From: Paenibacillus pinistramenti
Lineage (GTDB): Bacteria; Bacillota; Bacilli; Paenibacillales; Paenibacillaceae
NCBI RefSeq assembly: GCF_005869875.1
Contig: NZ_VAWG01000013.1
Location: forward strand, 45,078-109,077
DNA: 64,000 nt
Reading direction: 5' to 3'
The notes under the pieces were generated by a model. It saw only the letters and a program-made list of their open reading frames with translations, was not told the origin of the DNA and did no database searches. Below are positions 26,679 to 36,573 of the stretch, piece after piece. Every line of letters begins with the position of its first letter. The stretch's first letter is position 1. Both the position numbers and the translations under genes were made by a program.

Positions 26679-28742
26679 ATGTTCAAACGTTTCTTTGGCG
26701 TCTTGCAAAGAGTCGGTAAAGCGCTTATGCTTCCGGTTGCGATTCTGCCTGCAGCAGGTTTGCTGCTCGGGATCGGGAACATGCTTGTTAACCCCGATTT
26801 CCTTAAATATGTGCCTGCTCTTGACGCACATTGGATTCAAACCCTTGCTAATATCCTGATGAACTCGGGTCAGGTTGTATTTGATAATCTTTCCCTTCTG
26901 TTCGCGGTAGGGGTAGCAGTCGGCTTGGCCGGCGGCGAGGGTGTAGCAGGACTTGCGGCAATCGTAGGTTTCCTTGTTATGAACATTACGATGGGTACAG
27001 TTATGGGCGTCAACGATTATGTACTGTCGCTGAATGATCCGGCTTATGCCCGCGTGCTTGGTATCCCTACCTTGGTTACCGGGGTATTCGGCGGTATCAT
27101 CATCGGTGTGCTTGCGGCAAGCATGTACAACAAATACTTTAAGATCGAGCTTCCATCATACCTCGGTTTCTTTGCCGGCAAACGTTTTGTGCCGATTATG
27201 ACCGCTGTATGGGCTCTGGTGGTCGGGATCATCATGTCCTTTGTTTGGCCGCCGATCCAAGATGGCTTGAACTATGTTTCGCACAGTATGATCGATACGA
27301 ACCTGACGCTGTCAGCGTTTATCTTCGGGGTAATCGAACGTTCCCTGATTCCTTTCGGTCTGCACCATATTTTCTACTCGCCGTTCTGGTTCGAGTTTGG
27401 CGAATACACAAACAAAGCGGGCGAAATTATCCGCGGCGACCAGCACATCTTTATGGCTCAGCTGCGTGACGGCGTACCATTTACTGCAGGTACCTTCCAG
27501 GTTGGTAAGTTCCCGTTCATGATGTTTGGTCTTCCAGCAGCCGCTTTGGCAATGTATCACGAAGCCAAGCCGGAGAACAAAAGAATTGTCGGCGGTCTGA
27601 TGCTGTCCGGTGCGCTGACTGCGTTCCTTACAGGGATTACCGAACCGCTTGAATTCTCATTCTTGTTCGTAGCTCCGCTTCTGTTCGCGGTGCATGCGAT
27701 TTTTGCCGGTTTGTCCTTTATGATCATGGAAATTCTGAATGTCAAGATTGGTATGACCTTCTCCGGCGGTTTCATCGACTTCATGCTGTTCGGGGTGATT
27801 CCAAACCGTACTCACTGGTGGTGGGTCATCATCGTAGGTCTGTGCTTCTCCGTTGTGTATTACTTCGGATTCCGTTTCGTTATCCGCAAGTTCAACCTGA
27901 AGACGCCTGGACGTGAAGATGCAGCGGCAGATGCAGGCGATGGCGCTGCTGCCGGCCCTGTTTCGACGGACGACTTGCCGCATAACATCCTGGCTGCCTT
28001 CGGCGGCGCAGGCAACATCAAACATTTGGACGCTTGTATCACTCGTCTCCGTATTGAAGTTAACGACAAAACTAATGTTAATAAAAACCGCTTGAAGCAG
28101 CTTGGTGCTTCGGGTGTGCTTGAAGTCGGCAACAACGTACAAGCCATTTTTGGCACACGTTCCGATACTATTAAATCTCAGATTGCTGACATTATGAGCG
28201 GCAAAACGCCTGCTCCGGCGCCAATGAAAGCTGAAGAGAAACCGGCTGTTTCAGAGCAGGAAGCGGCGAAAGACGGCGACGTTCTCGTTAACGAGGATAT
28301 CGTTGCTCCAGCGAACGGGGAACTGATGGATATTACCAAAGTTCCGGATCCTGTGTTCTCTGAAAAAATGACAGGCGACGGATTTGCCATCCTGCCGCAG
28401 GACGGAACGATCTGCTCTCCGGTATACGGTAAAGTGTTCAACGTATTCCCGAGCAAGCATGCCATCGGCATCATGTCTGACGGCGGCAAAGAGGTTCTTG
28501 TCCACATTGGCGTCAACACCGTTAAGCTGAAAGGCCAAGGCTTTGAAGTGCTTGTCAATGAAGGCGACCTGGTGTCTGCTGGACAGCCGATCATGAAAGT
28601 AGATCTGGAATATGTGAAGGCAAATGCGCCGTCCATTATTTCACCGATTATTTTCTCGAATCTGCCTGAAGGCGCAGCAGTAACGCTGAACAAGACAGGC
28701 GCAGTGAAAACAGGCGAACCAAACATCATCACCATTAAATAA
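26679..28742 (+). CDS. ptsG: PTS glucose transporter subunit EIICBA
   Basis: A 687-residue glucose permease that imports and phosphorylates glucose. The order is EIIC (about 1-420, membrane domain, [20 protein letters not shown]), EIIB with the phosphocysteine C453 in LDACITRLR, a linker rich in Ala, Pro and Glu, and EIIA with the phosphohistidine H609 in [18 protein letters not shown] lies before ATG 26679; the frame stays open ten codons upstream without a ribosome site. The RAT upstream ties its expression to GlcT. Confidence 0.96.
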   Translation: MFKRFFGVLQRVGKALMLPVAILPAAGLLLGIGNMLVNPDFLKYVPALDAHWIQTLANILMNSGQVVFDNLSLLFAVGVAVGLAGGEGVAGLAAIVGFLVMNITMGTVMGVNDYVLSLNDPAYARVLGIPTLVTGVFGGIIIGVLAASMYNKYFKIELPSYLGFFAGKRFVPIMTAVWALVVGIIMSFVWPPIQDGLNYVSHSMIDTNLTLSAFIFGVIERSLIPFGLHHIFYSPFWFEFGEYTNKAGEIIRGDQHIFMAQLRDGVPFTAGTFQVGKFPFMMFGLPAAALAMYHEAKPENKRIVGGLMLSGALTAFLTGITEPLEFSFLFVAPLLFAVHAIFAGLSFMIMEILNVKIGMTFSGGFIDFMLFGVIPNRTHWWWVIIVGLCFSVVYYFGFRFVIRKFNLKTPGREDAAADAGDGAAAGPVSTDDLPHNILAAFGGAGNIKHLDACITRLRIEVNDKTNVNKNRLKQLGASGVLEVGNNVQAIFGTRSDTIKSQIADIMSGKTPAPAPMKAEEKPAVSEQEAAKDGDVLVNEDIVAPANGELMDITKVPDPVFSEKMTGDGFAILPQDGTICSPVYGKVFNVFPSKHAIGIMSDGGKEVLVHIGVNTVKLKGQGFEVLVNEGDLVSAGQPIMKVDLEYVKANAPSIISPIIFSNLPEGAAVTLNKTGAVKTGEPNIITIK

Positions 28743-28837
28743 CCTTCTCCTGTTTCGAAATTTGAATTTCGGTTTTAAATGGCTTACTATGATATACATG
28801 AGATATTAACTAACTTATTGAAAGTGAGAGGATTATA

Positions 28838-29110
28838 ATGGAAAAAACATTCAGAATTATTGATGAAGATGGTATTCACGCACGTCCAGCGACAGCATTG
28901 GTAAATACAGCCAACAAATTCAAAAGCGCTGAATCTTTCGCAGAAGCTAAAGGCAAAAAAGTAACTTTGAAATCCATCCTGGGCGTATTGTCCCTGGGTC
29001 TTGAAAAAGGCGACAGCATCACCCTTTCCGCAACTGGCGAAGGTGAAGCTGATGTGATCAAAGCGCTCACTGATGTCATGGTTAACGAAGGTCTCGGAGA
29101 AGTACAATGA
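28838..29110 (+). CDS. ptsH: Phosphocarrier protein HPr
   Basis: HPr carries phosphate from EI to sugar permeases and, as HPr(Ser-P), is the co-repressor of CcpA in Firmicutes. The 90-residue protein shows the phosphorylated histidine H14 in DGIHARPA and the regulatory serine S46 in [12 protein letters not shown] weak hairpin (CGAAAT/ATTTCG, about 28758-28773) lies between ptsG and this gene and may lower or stabilise transcripts. Its stop overlaps the ptsI start (ATGA). Confidence 0.97.
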   Translation: MEKTFRIIDEDGIHARPATALVNTANKFKSAESFAEAKGKKVTLKSILGVLSLGLEKGDSITLSATGEGEADVIKALTDVMVNEGLGEVQ

Positions 29111-30819
29111 TTAAGATTGAAGGCATTGCAGCTTCGGCAGGTGTGGCAATCGCACCTGCCTTCAAGCTGGAGCATCCGGATTTTACGGTTCAGCAGCGCA
29201 GCGTCTCCGACGTGGCTGCTGAGGTTGCCAAACTGAATGCGGCTCTCGATCAATCGAAAGCCGAGCTTGAAGCGATTAAAGAGCGCACCCTTCAAGAGCT
29301 TGGAGCCAAGAAAGCCGAAATTTTCGAAGCTCACCTGCTTATTCTGAATGACCCTGAGCTGATCAGCCCGGTTGAAGATATGATCCGCAATGATATGGTC
29401 AATGCAGAATATGCATTGAACGAAACGGCGAATCAGTTTATCTCCATGTTCGAGAACATGAAGAGCGCCTATTTGCAGGAACGTGCTGCGGATATGAAAG
29501 ACGTAACCAAACGCATTCTGATTCATTTGCTCGGACTGAACTATGTGAATCCGGCAGAAATCAGTGAAGAGGTAGTTGTGATTGCTGAGGATCTGACTCC
29601 TTCCGATACGGCTCAGCTGAACCGTAAATATGTCAAAGGCTTCACGACAAATATCGGAGGACGTACTTCCCACTCCGCTATCATGGCCCGTTCCCTGGAA
29701 ATTCCGGCAGTTGTGGGCACCAAGGAAGTGCTTGCCAAAGTCAACAGCGGCGATCTCGTGATCGTGGACGGTTTGGACGGTAAAGTCATTATCAATCCAA
29801 CCGATGAGCTGGTGGCTGAATACCGCAGCAAGCAGGAGAAGTACCAGCTTCAAATCGAAGAGTGGAAGAAGCTCCGCGATAAAGCTTCTGTATCCGCCGA
29901 CGGTGTTCATGTTGAGCTTGCCGCCAACATCGGTACGCCAAATGATGTAGCGGGTGTGCTGGACAACGGCGGTGAAGGCGTTGGTCTTTACCGGACCGAA
30001 TTCCTGTACATGGGCCGCGATAAGCTGCCAACAGAAGAGATTCAATTCAATGCTTATAAGACGGTATTGGAGAAAATGGAAGGCAAGCCGGTTGTTGTCC
30101 GCACGCTGGACATCGGCGGAGACAAGGAGCTTCCATACCTGGATCTTCCTAAGGAAATGAACCCTTTCCTCGGCTTCCGCGCCGTCCGTTTGTGCCTGGA
30201 ACGTACGGATATTTTCCGCACGCAGCTCCGTGCACTGCTTCGTGCCAGCGTTTACGGCAATCTTCGTATTATGTTCCCGATGATTGCGACACTTGATGAG
30301 TTCCGTCAAGCTAAAGCGCTGCTGTTTGAAGAGAAGGAGAAACTGGTTGCCGAAGGCATTGAAGTTTCCAATGAAATCCAATTGGGGATCATGGTCGAAA
30401 TTCCTTCTACAGCCATCATCGCAGATCAGTTTGCGAAAGAGGTTGATTTCTTCAGCATTGGCACCAACGATTTGATTCAATACACGATGGCAGCCGACCG
30501 TATGAACGAGCGTGTTTCTTACCTGTATCAGCCTTATAACCCTGCGATCCTTCGCCTGGTTAAAATGGTCATTGATGCAGCGCACAAAGAAGGCCGCTGG
30601 GTCGGAATGTGCGGCGAAATGGCTGGAGACTCTACGGCAATTCCGCTTCTGCTCGGACTTGGACTTGATGAGTTCAGCATGAGTGCAACTTCCATTCTGC
30701 CGGCTCGTTCGCAGATTTCGAAGCTGTCGAAGGCCGCTATGACTGAGCTTGCAGCTAAAGCGCTGGCGATGCAGACGGCAGCTGAAGTTGTTGAGCTTGT
30801 CAACAGCATTGAAGCTTAG
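29107..30819 (+). CDS. ptsI: Phosphoenolpyruvate-protein phosphotransferase, EI
   Basis: EI takes phosphate from PEP and passes it to HPr. The 570-residue protein has the active histidine H189 in [13 protein letters not shown], the swivelling N-terminal domain, and the PEP-binding barrel with [21 protein letters not shown] and [10 protein letters not shown], and the cysteine in GMCGEMAGD. It is coupled to ptsH by a four-base overlap and followed by a strong terminator. Confidence 0.97.
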   Translation: MIKIEGIAASAGVAIAPAFKLEHPDFTVQQRSVSDVAAEVAKLNAALDQSKAELEAIKERTLQELGAKKAEIFEAHLLILNDPELISPVEDMIRNDMVNAEYALNETANQFISMFENMKSAYLQERAADMKDVTKRILIHLLGLNYVNPAEISEEVVVIAEDLTPSDTAQLNRKYVKGFTTNIGGRTSHSAIMARSLEIPAVVGTKEVLAKVNSGDLVIVDGLDGKVIINPTDELVAEYRSKQEKYQLQIEEWKKLRDKASVSADGVHVELAANIGTPNDVAGVLDNGGEGVGLYRTEFLYMGRDKLPTEEIQFNAYKTVLEKMEGKPVVVRTLDIGGDKELPYLDLPKEMNPFLGFRAVRLCLERTDIFRTQLRALLRASVYGNLRIMFPMIATLDEFRQAKALLFEEKEKLVAEGIEVSNEIQLGIMVEIPSTAIIADQFAKEVDFFSIGTNDLIQYTMAADRMNERVSYLYQPYNPAILRLVKMVIDAAHKEGRWVGMCGEMAGDSTAIPLLLGLGLDEFSMSATSILPARSQISKLSKAAMTELAAKALAMQTAAEVVELVNSIEA

Positions 30820-30898
30820 GCAGCCTGTCATTTTCCGTTTCTTTCTTTAATTGGTTTTGGCTAACCCAACACACACACTTTTAAGGCTTAATAGCCGG

Positions 30899-30926
30899 CC
30901 GGTTCCTTCGGGAGCCGGTTTTTTTT
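30899..30926 (+). terminator. Terminator of the pts operon
   Basis: CCGGTTCC (30899-30906) and GGGAGCCGG (30910-30918) close on TTC, followed by eight T. One G-T pair. Confidence 0.9.
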
Positions 30927-31076
30927 GTGCCGATTAAGAGATTCCTGGCAAAACGGTTAGATCCTTTTGAAAAAGGGTATTAATTAGGATAAGGCTGAGC
31001 CAGACATCCAAGAATTAGAGCGGCAGCCCAAGCGATTCAACTCTATTTTTCAATACATTCAGGAGGTCGATGGAAG

Positions 31077-31730
31077 ATGAGTTCTGGTCATAACGTTACT
31101 TTGCATGCACAACCAAGAACAGCGCTGACAGGGGCAGGGCTTCGTCAGCTTCGGCAGTCAGGGCGTGTCCCTGGAGTCGTATACGGTTCCCAATTTGAGA
31201 GTCAGCAGCTGCATGTGGATGAGAAAGAGCTTCTCAAAGTTGCCCGTACAGGCCGTTCGGAGTTCTTCCAATTAGAGCTGGAGGGCGGCGAGACGGTTCC
31301 GGCATTGATTAAAGATATCCAGCAGGCCAAAGGCCAGGTGGTTCATGTAGACTTCCAGCACGTATCCAGAAACAAGCCGATCCGGGTCAGCATCCCGGTT
31401 CATTATCAGGGTACAGCAGCCGGCTCCAAAGAAGGAGGCATCCTTCAGACGCTGGTTACGGAGCTTGATGTGGAAGGCCTTCCGGACAACCTTCCGGCTT
31501 CAATTGATGTCGATGTGACGAACCTTAATGTCGGCGACAAATTTACCGCAGCAGAAGTAGCATTGCCGCAGGGAGTTACACTGCATCTGCCGGAGGATAC
31601 GCTGCTTGCTTCCATCGTTGTGCCGCGCGGCGCCGATCTGGATGATGAGGCAGAAGCAGAAGGTGCTGGTGACACACCGGCTGCTGAAGAACCTGCTGGC
31701 GAAGGGGACGCAGAAGAGGCCAATGCTTAA
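31077..31730 (+). CDS. rplY: 50S ribosomal protein L25/general stress protein Ctc
   Basis: A 217-residue L25 of the long CTC form that binds 5S rRNA. The N-terminal L25 domain (LHAQPRTALTGAGLRQLRQS, VPGVVYGSQFES) is followed by the C-terminal beta domain (VEGLPDNLPASIDVDVTNL) and an acidic, alanine-rich tail of about 35 residues. AGGAGG lies at 31061-31066. In B. subtilis this protein is induced by stress; I could not identify its promoter here. Confidence 0.95.
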   Translation: MSSGHNVTLHAQPRTALTGAGLRQLRQSGRVPGVVYGSQFESQQLHVDEKELLKVARTGRSEFFQLELEGGETVPALIKDIQQAKGQVVHVDFQHVSRNKPIRVSIPVHYQGTAAGSKEGGILQTLVTELDVEGLPDNLPASIDVDVTNLNVGDKFTAAEVALPQGVTLHLPEDTLLASIVVPRGADLDDEAEAEGAGDTPAAEEPAGEGDAEEANA

Positions 31731-31804
31731 CCTTTGCTGAATTTGGCATGGCAGAAAGGCGGTCCGGGACTCCCGGATCCGTCCTTGCCTTAATCGGGAC
31801 CCTC

Positions 31805-31874
31805 AGAAGATCGGGTGAAGAAGATCGGGTGGAGTAAATTAGGTAGAGAAGATCGGGTAGAGAAGATCAGGCTG
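31805..31874 (+). repeat. Five tandem 14-bp units ahead of a terminator
   Basis: Units begin at 31805, 31819, 31833, 31847 and 31861, with consensus AGAAGATCGGGTRG; the third is degenerate (AGTAAATTAGGTAG). The last unit forms the 5' arm of the terminator that follows. Confidence 0.85.
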
Positions 31875-31890
31875 ATCTTCTCTATTTTTT
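31859..31890 (+). terminator. Terminator after rplY, built on the last 14-bp repeat
   Basis: AGAGAAGATCA (31859-31869) and TGATCTTCTCT (31873-31883) form an 11-pair perfect stem with a GGC loop and a T run to 31890. Upstream repeat copies carry AGAAGATC and could pair with the same 3' arm. Confidence 0.85.
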
Positions 31891-31938
31891 ATGCGCCGAG
31901 CTGACTTCCAGGAGGTATTCTTTTGCGGGGCCGGATGT

Positions 31939-31967
31939 GACAGAAGCCCATAGCCCTGCATATGATG
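31939..31967 (+). promoter_or_regulatory. Possible sigma-K-like promoter of the giant repeat protein
   Basis: GACA at 31939-31942, 15 bases, then GCATATGATG at 31958-31967. The mother-cell sigma-K pattern is roughly mACm-N16-gCATAnnnTa. Transcription would start near 31974, 12 bases before the ribosome site AAGGAG (31986-31991) and 26 before the TTG start. Short patterns like this occur by chance, so the call is tentative. Confidence 0.33.
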
Positions 31968-31999
31968 CAACCAGAAGAATGCTGAAAGGAGAGATCGGC

Positions 32000-34900
32000 T
32001 TGAAGAAAGGAAAAGCTTCCAAACCCCGTTTAGGGAAAACGACGGATTCCGGCTACCGGGCCTCTTTTAATGAGCTGGAGCTGATTGATAAGGTGAAGGT
32101 CAAAACAAGGGAACAGCGGCAGGTTGTGCTGCACCAGAGCGAAACTCCGGTGCTTGAAGTACCGGAGCAGCTAGCGGAACAGCTGCCGGAGCATCTGCCG
32201 GAGGAGACGGCGGAGTCCTCCGCTGAACCTTTTTCATCAAATCCGGAAGAAGATTCGGCAGAGAAGGAGCCTTTGGAGACGCCGCCCGGCTTGGCCGACA
32301 TACGGGATGAACGCCAAACGGAAGCCGAACAGAAGATTAAAGAACAGCGGAAAATTGCAAAAGGCTCCGCCTTTATTTACGGAGATGACATTGCGGATTT
32401 CTCCATTACCAGAGATAAAATTGCGCCATACGCTATTGATTCAAGCAGACTGAAGCAAAATGTGATTGATACGGCATGGATTGCCGATTTTGCAGTGACC
32501 TCCATCAAGCTGGAGGACGGAGCTGTCACTTCGCCCAAAGTGGCTAAAGGCACGCTGACCGGCGACCATTTTTTGGAAGGCTCTGTGCAGGGAAGCAAGC
32601 TGGCAAACGGTTCAATTGACGGCTCTAAAATCCAGGACGGTTCTGTCACTCCTGAAAAATTGGCTGCCAAATCGATCAGCTCCGACCACTTGGCAGATGG
32701 TGTGATTGAGAACCGGCATCTCAGCAGTGCCATTATCTCGGCGGAAATGCTGCAGGAGCAATCAGTTGACGGGTCCAAAATCTGCAGCGGCTCCATTTCG
32801 GCTGTTCATCTCATGAACGGTTCCGTCGATACCTCCAAAATTGGAGATCAGATGGTCACAACCTCCAAAATCCGGGATGAGGCTGTAACTGCGGATAAAA
32901 TCAGTGAGGGTGCCATTACAGGGGACCATCTCACAGCAGGCTCGATTTCAGCCAAACATCTGCAGCCTGCAATTATTACGAAAGAGCTGATGGCTAATCG
33001 AAGCGTAGGCTCCGGCCAGCTGGAGGAAAATGTAGTTGATTCCCAGCATCTTAAAGAATCAGCTATTTTATCCCGGCACCTTACAGAAGGGTCTGTGGAA
33101 GGCCGTCATATTCAAGAGTCGGGAATTGGGGAGCAGCACATCGGGACAGGGGAAATCAGCTCGCGCCATCTGGCGGACCACAGCATTTTGCAGACGAAAC
33201 TGGCGGAGCATTCTGTAGGCACACTCCAGCTCGTCGACCAAGCGGTTACTTCCTCTAAAATTGCCGATCAGAGTATTTTGGCGGTCAAACTGGGCGATGA
33301 AGCCGTTATGAAGAGACATATATCGAAATCAGCCGTGCAGAGCAGCCATCTGGCGGAGCTGTCGGTTGCTTCGCAGCATCTCCAGCCGGACAGCGTATTA
33401 GGCAAACACCTTAGTACAGCTGCGGTGAGCGAAAGAAATTTGCAGCCGGGCTCGGTTAAAGGGCAAATTATTGCGGAGAACGCTGTTCAGCATACCCATA
33501 TCGCCAAGGCGGCTGTAGGAAAAAATCAACTTCAGGCCGGAAGTGTTACTGAGGACAAAATTGCAGACGGGGCGATTTCAGCACGCAAGCTGGCTCCGGA
33601 AAGCGTGGAAAGCGCAGCACTTTCTGAATTTAGTGTAACAGATTATCATTTGGCTCCGAATGCGATCCATGATTATCATCTTGCGCCAGGTGCGGTTGAT
33701 TCTGCTGCCATCCGTTCCGGGGCGGTAAATGCCGACCACATTAAATCCGGGGCCGTTTCGGCGGTTCATATGGGCAAAGGGAGCGTAGGACCAGAAGCGA
33801 TTCAGGACCGCTCGGTGTCGTTCCGTTCCATCCAAAATGAAGCCGTTCAGAGCAGCCATATCGGCAAGCAGCAAATTTCCTCCTATCACCTGCAGGATTA
33901 CGCCATAACCTCCCTTAAGCTGTCGCCGGAAAGTGTCTCCACAGACAAAATCGGTGAAGCTGCCGTTACCGAAGGCAAAATCGCAGATAAAACGATTGTT
34001 GCGCGTCATATGGGATTAAATGCGGTAGAGGGCAGTCACATTCAGGAAAAAGCAATCACGGCCCGCCATCTGAGCAATGGCGCCGTGAAAGGTGAGCATC
34101 TCGCGGATAAGTCCATCGCTGCCCGGCACATTGAAGCGTCCTCGGTAACAAGCGAGCACCTCACAGATCAGGCGATCAGCGCCCGCCATTTAAACGAAGG
34201 CATCATCGAAGGGGAGCATCTTGCGGAAGGTTCCGTCGGAGCCCGGCACATTGAAGCGTCTGCGATAACCAGCGAGCACATCACGAATCAGGCGATTAGC
34301 GCCCGGCATCTGAACGAAGGGATTGTTGAGGGCGAGCATCTGACGGAGGACTCCGTTGGCGCCCGGCATATTGAAGCGTCGGCGATAACAAGCGAGCACA
34401 TCGCGGACCAGTCGATCAGCGCCCGGCATCTGAACGAAGGCATCGTGGAAGGTGCGCATCTTGCGGATGAGTCTGTCGGCGCCCGGCATATTGAAGCGTC
34501 GGCGATAACAAGCGAGCACATCACGAATCAGGCAATCAATGCCCAGCATTTGAACGAAGGGATCATCAAAGGCGAACATCTTGCGGAAGGCTCCGTTGGA
34601 GCTCGGCACATTGAAGCGTCCGCGATAACCAGCGAGCATATCACAGATCAGGCAATCAATGCCCGGCATTTGAACGAAGGGATCATCGAAGGTGAGCATC
34701 TTATAGATGCATCCGTCACAAGCCGCCATATTGCACCTTCCTCCGTAGTAAGCCGGCACATCTCTGAAAAAGCAATCAGCGCTCGCCATCTGAATGAAGG
34801 CATCATCGAAGGCATGCATCTCGCCGAAGAATCGATCGCAGCACGTCATATTGAACCTTTTGCCATCACAAACGAGCACATCACGAATCATGCAATCAGC

Positions 34901-36430
34901 GCCCGCCACCTGAACGAAGGGATTATCAAGGCTAACCATCTCGCAGATGGTTCCGTGTCCTCCAGCCACATCGAGCCGTCCGCCGTAACAAGCAAGCACC
35001 TAACTAACCAGGCGATCAGTGCCCGTCACTTAAACGAAGGCATCATCGAAGGCACTCATCTCGCCGAAGGCTCCGTCGCCGGTTACCACATCCAAGCGTC
35101 CTCCGTCACCAGCGATCACATCACAAATCAAGCAATCAGCGCCCGCCACCTGAACGAAGGCATCATCGAAAGCGCACATCTGGCTGAAGGTTCCATCGCC
35201 GCTCACCACATCCAAGCGTCCTCCGTCACCAGCGAGCACATCACAAATCAAGCGATCAACGCCCGCCACCTGAACGAAGGCATCATCGAAAGCGCACATC
35301 TGGCTGAAGGCTCCGTGACAGCTCATCACATCCAAACGTCCGCCGTCACCAGCGATCACATCACAGACCAAGCAATCAGCGCTCGGCACCTGAACGAAGG
35401 CATCATCGAAGGCGCCCATCTCGCTGAAGGTTCCATCGCCGGTCACCACATCCAAGAGTCCGCCGTTACCAGCGAGCACCTTACGGATCAGTCCATCACA
35501 GCTCGGCACCTGAACGAAGGCATCATCGAAAGCGCACATCTGGCTGAAGGCTCCGTGACAGCTCATCACATCCAAGAGTCCGCCGTCACCAGCGAGCACA
35601 TCACGAATCAAGCAATCAGCGCCCGCCACCTGAACGAAGGCATCATAGAAGGCGCCCATCTCGCTGAAGGTTCCATCGCCGCTCACCACATCCAAGCGTC
35701 CTCCGTCACCAGCGATCACCTTACGGATCAGTCCATAACAGCCCGCCACTTGAACGAAGGCATCATCGAAAGCGCACATCTGGCTGAAGGCTCCGTCGCC
35801 GCTCATCACATCCAAACGTCCGCCGTCACCAGCGAGCACATCACAGACCAAGCAATCAGCGCCCGCCACCTGAACGAAGGCAGCGTCCGGGGCGAGCATC
35901 TCGCAGGCGGAGCGGTCAACGCTTCCCACATTGGCAGTGCAAGTATTCAGAACAACCATATCGCATTTGAAGCTGTAGGCTCGCTGCAGCTAAAAATGGG
36001 TGCAGTTGGAATACTGCATGTTTCTGAGCAGCTGCGTTCCGAGGGCCTGGTGCCAAGCCAAGGCATTAGCGGCAGCCAAATCAAGGACCAGTCTATTGAT
36101 TCGCGCCACCTGAAGAAGGATACAGTGCAGCTGCAGCATTTGGCCTTTAATCCGGTCCAGAGCCTGCAAGGTGCGGTCATCCAGCAGTTTGGCCAGAAGG
36201 AATTCTCTTTTGAAGAAGGGGAGAACACAACCGAGTTTGCCGTCTTTTTTAAACATTTGTTTTCTGATGAGAACTATGTCATCGTAGGAATGAGCAGCTC
36301 ATCCTGTGTTCAGGTTTCCTTAAAGAACAGGGAATGCGACTACGCTGTGTTTGAAGCTGTTAAGCATAACGGTATGGCGCAAGAAGGCGGCTTTATCACT
36401 TGGATTGCCATCGGGGCATGCGGTGAGTAG
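32000..36430 (+). CDS. Giant decapeptide-repeat protein with WIAG-tail-type C-terminus
   Basis: A protein of about 1,476 residues. The basic, then acidic and proline-rich N-terminus (1-124) has no signal peptide or membrane helix. From residue 125 (FIYGDDIADF) to 1384 the chain is an unbroken run of about 126 ten-residue units of the form (A/S)(I/V)xxx(H/K)(L/I)xxx, then a 92-residue globular end (PVQSLQGAVIQQFG to FITWIAIGACGE). The ending matches what is called the WIAG-tail domain in Paenibacillus proteins. Hydrophobic residues every five positions suggest a quadrilateral beta-solenoid rod. I use TTG 32000 because AAGGAG is eight bases before it; GTG 31937 is in frame but without a usable ribosome site. 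Function unknown; a spore-surface or fibre role is inference. Confidence 0.82.
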   Translation: MKKGKASKPRLGKTTDSGYRASFNELELIDKVKVKTREQRQVVLHQSETPVLEVPEQLAEQLPEHLPEETAESSAEPFSSNPEEDSAEKEPLETPPGLADIRDERQTEAEQKIKEQRKIAKGSAFIYGDDIADFSITRDKIAPYAIDSSRLKQNVIDTAWIADFAVTSIKLEDGAVTSPKVAKGTLTGDHFLEGSVQGSKLANGSIDGSKIQDGSVTPEKLAAKSISSDHLADGVIENRHLSSAIISAEMLQEQSVDGSKICSGSISAVHLMNGSVDTSKIGDQMVTTSKIRDEAVTADKISEGAITGDHLTAGSISAKHLQPAIITKELMANRSVGSGQLEENVVDSQHLKESAILSRHLTEGSVEGRHIQESGIGEQHIGTGEISSRHLADHSILQTKLAEHSVGTLQLVDQAVTSSKIADQSILAVKLGDEAVMKRHISKSAVQSSHLAELSVASQHLQPDSVLGKHLSTAAVSERNLQPGSVKGQIIAENAVQHTHIAKAAVGKNQLQAGSVTEDKIADGAISARKLAPESVESAALSEFSVTDYHLAPNAIHDYHLAPGAVDSAAIRSGAVNADHIKSGAVSAVHMGKGSVGPEAIQDRSVSFRSIQNEAVQSSHIGKQQISSYHLQDYAITSLKLSPESVSTDKIGEAAVTEGKIADKTIVARHMGLNAVEGSHIQEKAITARHLSNGAVKGEHLADKSIAARHIEASSVTSEHLTDQAISARHLNEGIIEGEHLAEGSVGARHIEASAITSEHITNQAISARHLNEGIVEGEHLTEDSVGARHIEASAITSEHIADQSISARHLNEGIVEGAHLADESVGARHIEASAITSEHITNQAINAQHLNEGIIKGEHLAEGSVGARHIEASAITSEHITDQAINARHLNEGIIEGEHLIDASVTSRHIAPSSVVSRHISEKAISARHLNEGIIEGMHLAEESIAARHIEPFAITNEHITNHAISARHLNEGIIKANHLADGSVSSSHIEPSAVTSKHLTNQAISARHLNEGIIEGTHLAEGSVAGYHIQASSVTSDHITNQAISARHLNEGIIESAHLAEGSIAAHHIQASSVTSEHITNQAINARHLNEGIIESAHLAEGSVTAHHIQTSAVTSDHITDQAISARHLNEGIIEGAHLAEGSIAGHHIQESAVTSEHLTDQSITARHLNEGIIESAHLAEGSVTAHHIQESAVTSEHITNQAISARHLNEGIIEGAHLAEGSIAAHHIQASSVTSDHLTDQSITARHLNEGIIESAHLAEGSVAAHHIQTSAVTSEHITDQAISARHLNEGSVRGEHLAGGAVNASHIGSASIQNNHIAFEAVGSLQLKMGAVGILHVSEQLRSEGLVPSQGISGSQIKDQSIDSRHLKKDTVQLQHLAFNPVQSLQGAVIQQFGQKEFSFEEGENTTEFAVFFKHLFSDENYVIVGMSSSSCVQVSLKNRECDYAVFEAVKHNGMAQEGGFITWIAIGACGE
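32372..36151 (+). repeat. About 126 consecutive 30-bp units encoding a decapeptide repeat
   Basis: The 30-base register set at 32372 is kept to 36151 without insertion or deletion. Early units are diverse in DNA and protein (SVQGSKLANG, SIDGSKIQDG, AVTADKISEG), while later ones are nearly alike. Confidence 0.88.
34172..35851 (+). repeat. Fourteen 120-bp higher-order repeats
   Basis: Each 40-residue unit consists of four different decapeptides: AISARHLNEG, IIEGAHLAEG, SVAAHHIQAS and AVTSEHITNQ or close variants. ARHLNEG recurs exactly every 120 bases from 34172, with one AQHLNEG copy, and a fifteenth copy starts at 35852. The last seven copies are the most alike in DNA, showing recent amplification or gene conversion. 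Confidence 0.9.
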
Positions 36431-36442
36431 ATAATTCACACA

Positions 36443-36497
36443 AAGGCAGACACAGGATCAGCAGTCAATGCTGGTGCCTGTGTTTGCCTTGTTTTTT
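36443..36497 (+). terminator. Terminator of the giant repeat gene
   Basis: AAGGCAGACACAGG (36443-36456) pairs with CCTGTGTTTGCCTT (36477-36490), with an inner CAGCA/TGCTG stem, followed by a T run (36492-36497). Confidence 0.9.
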
Positions 36498-36573
36498 ACA
36501 GACTGGTCCAAAAAGATTGCGCCTAAACCGGAAATAAGGCAGAATAGAAGAAAGCAACTTACTATAAGTACAT

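Noticed and set aside
28876..30831. A 651-codon minus-strand frame opposite ptsH-ptsI
   Set aside because: It covers two well-defined coupled PTS genes and yields a product without any family resemblance.
31911..31939. AGGAGGT followed by TTG and a five-codon frame ending in TGA, considered as a leader peptide
   Set aside because: The frame is too short and lies at the possible -35 region of the downstream promoter; no attenuation structure follows it.
34190..35959. Long open frames on the minus strand opposite the repeat array (269 and 309 codons)
   Set aside because: They are mirror images of a 30-base repeat with no stop in the antisense frame; there is no ribosome site and the product is a meaningless repeat.
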